From positions 744,001-808,000 of the forward strand of contig NZ_AP031497.1 of the NCBI RefSeq assembly GCF_042853465.1: DNA of 64,000 nucleotides, given 5' to 3'. Below are positions 62,266-64,000 of this stretch, piece after piece. Position 1 is the stretch's first letter, and every line of letters starts with the position of its first letter. The DNA is from Simiduia litorea (GTDB lineage: Bacteria; Pseudomonadota; Gammaproteobacteria; Pseudomonadales; Cellvibrionaceae). The notes beneath the pieces were generated by a model. That model had not been told where the DNA came from and ran no database searches. It worked only from the letters and a program-made list of their open reading frames with translations. The translations under genes were made by a program, and so were the position numbers.

Positions 62266-62309
62266 GCGAAATTTATGATGTAGATTGCAATCAATCAGCC
62301 CATATTATT

Positions 62310-62337
62310 AATAGGCCGCCCATAAGGGCGGCCTATT
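62310..62337. terminator. Bidirectional terminator between convergent genes
   Basis: AATAGGCCGCCC-ATAA-GGGCGGCCTATT, a 12-pair perfect stem with a 4-base loop, located between the rightward binding-protein gene and the leftward peptidase gene. Confidence 0.8.
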
Positions 62338-62341
62338 TACA

Positions 62342-64000
62342 TTAGAGTCCCAATACAGACTTGCCTTGAACGAAGGTGATATCCACCGGTATGTTTGCCG
62401 CGGTTAGCTTGTCTAGTTCGGCCTGCAGGTCTGCACCCATCACGCCTTTCTCTTCTATTAATTTAACCACGCCTTCATAGTCACCGTTGCCTTGCAGTGT
62501 GAGCAGTAGGTTGGATAGATCATTAATGGCGACGGTCATCTTGTCAAAGTCAACTCGATAGCGGCCGTCGGCATCGGTGCTGAATGCACCCGCGTCTTTA
62601 AAGTAATTAAAGCGCACCATGTTAGCTTTGCCATGGGCAGATGAGGCACCAAAGCGCACCGAACGAAAAATGCCGGCGAGGAAAGTGACATAGTTATCCA
62701 TGAGTTCCCCCTGTTCAATTTGGTTTCGCTTGAACAGCTCTGAAATCATGTAAAGGCCGAGTACGTCAGCTTTGCCTTCTTCCATCGATGACGCTGTCTC
62801 TTTTAACGCCGTGCGTACCAGACCTTTGTTATTGACGGTGTTTTTAATACCTAAACCGTGGGCTACCTCGTGAAACATGGTGTTGCCGAAGAAAGCATCA
62901 AAGGTGATGTGCGACTGCTGATCCTGGGCGATGAGCTGTTGAGCGATGGGCACCAGAATCTTATCGAACTTGGCCTGCATGGCGTTTTTCAACTGAAGAC
63001 GGCGAGTGCCTTTCTCTAGTTGGACTTGCTCGTCGTTGGGTAGATTAATTGCGATAGTCTTAGAGCCAGCATTCGAATGCCCTGCATAATAAATGACGTC
63101 GTAGGCGTTGAGGTCGGCGTCGGTACCGGGTGTTTCTTGTTTGTAGATCTCCGCCACCGGTAAGCCTTGTTGCAGTTCCGGTAAAAAGGCGGCATAGCGA
63201 GACAGTTTCTCGCTCCAGGTTTGATCTTTAATCAACACATACGCCTCGTAGGCGGCGCGATAGCCAAATAGCAGATCTTCATAGGTTTCTATAGCGCCGA
63301 TGACCAGCTCAATAGGGTTGGATTTCATATCCATCCAAGCCATGTCGGAAGGCTGATAGTCGTCGGTTTCTAGAGCTGTTGCACGCATGCCCAAATAGTT
63401 TTTGAACTCAGCGTTGTCTGCCAGTGCCGCCGCTTCACGCAAAAGGTTGGCCGCTTTTTTCAATTGTGGTGCAAATTTTTTACTGTAGGGGGTGATGAGC
63501 AATTGACCTTTTGAGTCTCGCTCCATAACCGAGTAGAGTTCCATGTCGCGCGTGGTTTCGAGCATGATGTTGTTGCTGGTACGCCATTTTTCGTACTCGG
63601 CTTTAGTCATGTCTGCAGGGTAAAAGTTTGCGCCCAGAGGCTTCTCGCCTATGCCTTTTATAAAAGATGTATCGCCGGCAAGCCTATCCCAAGGGCCGTA
63701 GTTAATATCGGCAAAGCGCTGTGTTGCCGAGTCGGGAATTTGATTCAGAAATATCGATTTTTCACCAAAAGCCTGCAGCCAATAAAGTTCATCCATAATG
63801 GCCGCCGCATCGATCAGCAGGGTGAGCATCTTGCGCTGATTTGACGATAAGTGGCTTAAATCACTGGTCAGGGTGAAATCAGCATAAATATCAAAGCGTT
63901 CGGTACTGGTGGCGACCCATGTTGCCTTAGGCTTGCTAGTGTTTTGTTCGGTTTTATCCGGTGACTTGGTGTCACAGGCCGTGAGTGCCAAGGTTGTGGC
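62342..64000 (-). CDS. M49-like zinc metallopeptidase lipoprotein (5' end outside window)
   Basis: The visible 552 codons begin inside the signal peptide ('LALTACDT', lipobox Cys) and stay open to the right edge, so the true start lies outside. The zinc site reads 'HEVAHGLG' (HEXXH, at 62856-62873), followed by 'EEGKADVLGLY' with the third ligand Glu, similar to the EECRAE of dipeptidyl-peptidase 3. The 'Zn-dependent DPP3-like' family of bacteria fits its size and motifs. Located in the periplasm as a lipoprotein. The HEXXH spacing differs from the HEXXXH of classic M49 enzymes. Confidence 0.78.
   Translation of the reverse strand, partial: ATTLALTACDTKSPDKTEQNTSKPKATWVATSTERFDIYADFTLTSDLSHLSSNQRKMLTLLIDAAAIMDELYWLQAFGEKSIFLNQIPDSATQRFADINYGPWDRLAGDTSFIKGIGEKPLGANFYPADMTKAEYEKWRTSNNIMLETTRDMELYSVMERDSKGQLLITPYSKKFAPQLKKAANLLREAAALADNAEFKNYLGMRATALETDDYQPSDMAWMDMKSNPIELVIGAIETYEDLLFGYRAAYEAYVLIKDQTWSEKLSRYAAFLPELQQGLPVAEIYKQETPGTDADLNAYDVIYYAGHSNAGSKTIAINLPNDEQVQLEKGTRRLQLKNAMQAKFDKILVPIAQQLIAQDQQSHITFDAFFGNTMFHEVAHGLGIKNTVNNKGLVRTALKETASSMEEGKADVLGLYMISELFKRNQIEQGELMDNYVTFLAGIFRSVRFGASSAHGKANMVRFNYFKDAGAFSTDADGRYRVDFDKMTVAINDLSNLLLTLQGNGDYEGVVKLIEEKGVMGADLQAELDKLTAANIPVDITFVQGKSVLGL

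Noticed and set aside
1..64000. CRISPR arrays, tRNA/rRNA genes, insertion sequences, prophage
   Set aside because: No regular direct repeats, RNA-gene signatures, transposases or phage structural genes were seen.

Overview
The window looks like chromosome of a marine-type gammaproteobacterium of the Cellvibrionales kind. This is inferred from gene content (a TPP-riboswitch TonB receptor with PnuT, feoAB, bkd, several c-di-GMP proteins, a GMC-hydrolase fusion, FAN1 with an Fe-S helicase, DUF2956 and DUF6172); the genus is not fixed by anything seen. Coding density is high and GC is middling, except for a clearly more AT-rich accessory block at the left end. No rRNA, tRNA, CRISPR array, insertion sequence or prophage was recognised.

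Bases 1 to about 5,870 are an array of small gene cassettes, all reading leftwards. They are separated by attC-like imperfect palindromes that begin with a ...AAC core just after, or overlapping, a stop codon and end with a GTT... core just before the next start. Contents: a DinB-fold protein, a Cys-rich lipoprotein, a ClbS/DfsB protein with a tiny membrane peptide upstream, a secreted alpha/beta hydrolase, a TIMP/NTR-like secreted protein, a frame-broken gene, a secreted unknown, a NADAR (YbiA) glycosidase and another lipoprotein. No integron integrase or attI lies at the promoter-proximal (right) end, so this looks like a CALIN (attC cluster without integrase).

From 6 to 15.4 kb: paiB-like and yjdF-like genes, a FAN1 nuclease overlapping an Fe-S helicase that carries a Cas4/AddB-like nuclease domain, an orphan periplasmic binding protein, a GNAT, an acyltransferase-3 protein divergent from a membrane LytTR regulator, and a CBS protein. 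From 15.7 to 25 kb: an RND pump divergent from a DUF2892/rhodanese/hemerythrin cluster with an AT-rich palindromic operator candidate, a tandem pair of secreted paralogues, and feoAB under a Fur box. From 25 to 32 kb: a Bcr/CflA exporter, a GAF histidine kinase, an unknown, and a 1307-residue CHASE/PAS/GAF/GGDEF/EAL protein.

From 32.7 to 41 kb a periplasmic binding protein, a hybrid histidine kinase and an 1867-residue GMC oxidoreductase / alpha-beta hydrolase / PhoD-like phosphatase fusion lie in one direction, probably as one unit. This fusion is the most unusual single protein here: the hydrolase elbow carries Cys instead of Ser and the GMC part has a ferredoxin-like four-Cys motif. From 41 to 51.5 kb: DUF2956, a YadGH-type ABC exporter, a Hanks-type kinase, membrane proteins, a threonine/serine dehydratase, an HSDL2-like SDR, YaiI, a SpoIIAA-like protein, a PAS-GGDEF cyclase, DUF6172 and a small lipoprotein.

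From 51.6 to 55.8 kb is a thiamine salvage operon: TPP riboswitch, TonB receptor, YkoF/MTH1187-like thiamine-binding protein, PnuT permease and a kinase-like phosphotransferase. Then come the branched-chain 2-oxoacid dehydrogenase genes (E1alpha, E1beta, E2; no E3), gnd, another orphan binding protein, and an M49-like zinc peptidase lipoprotein cut by the right edge.
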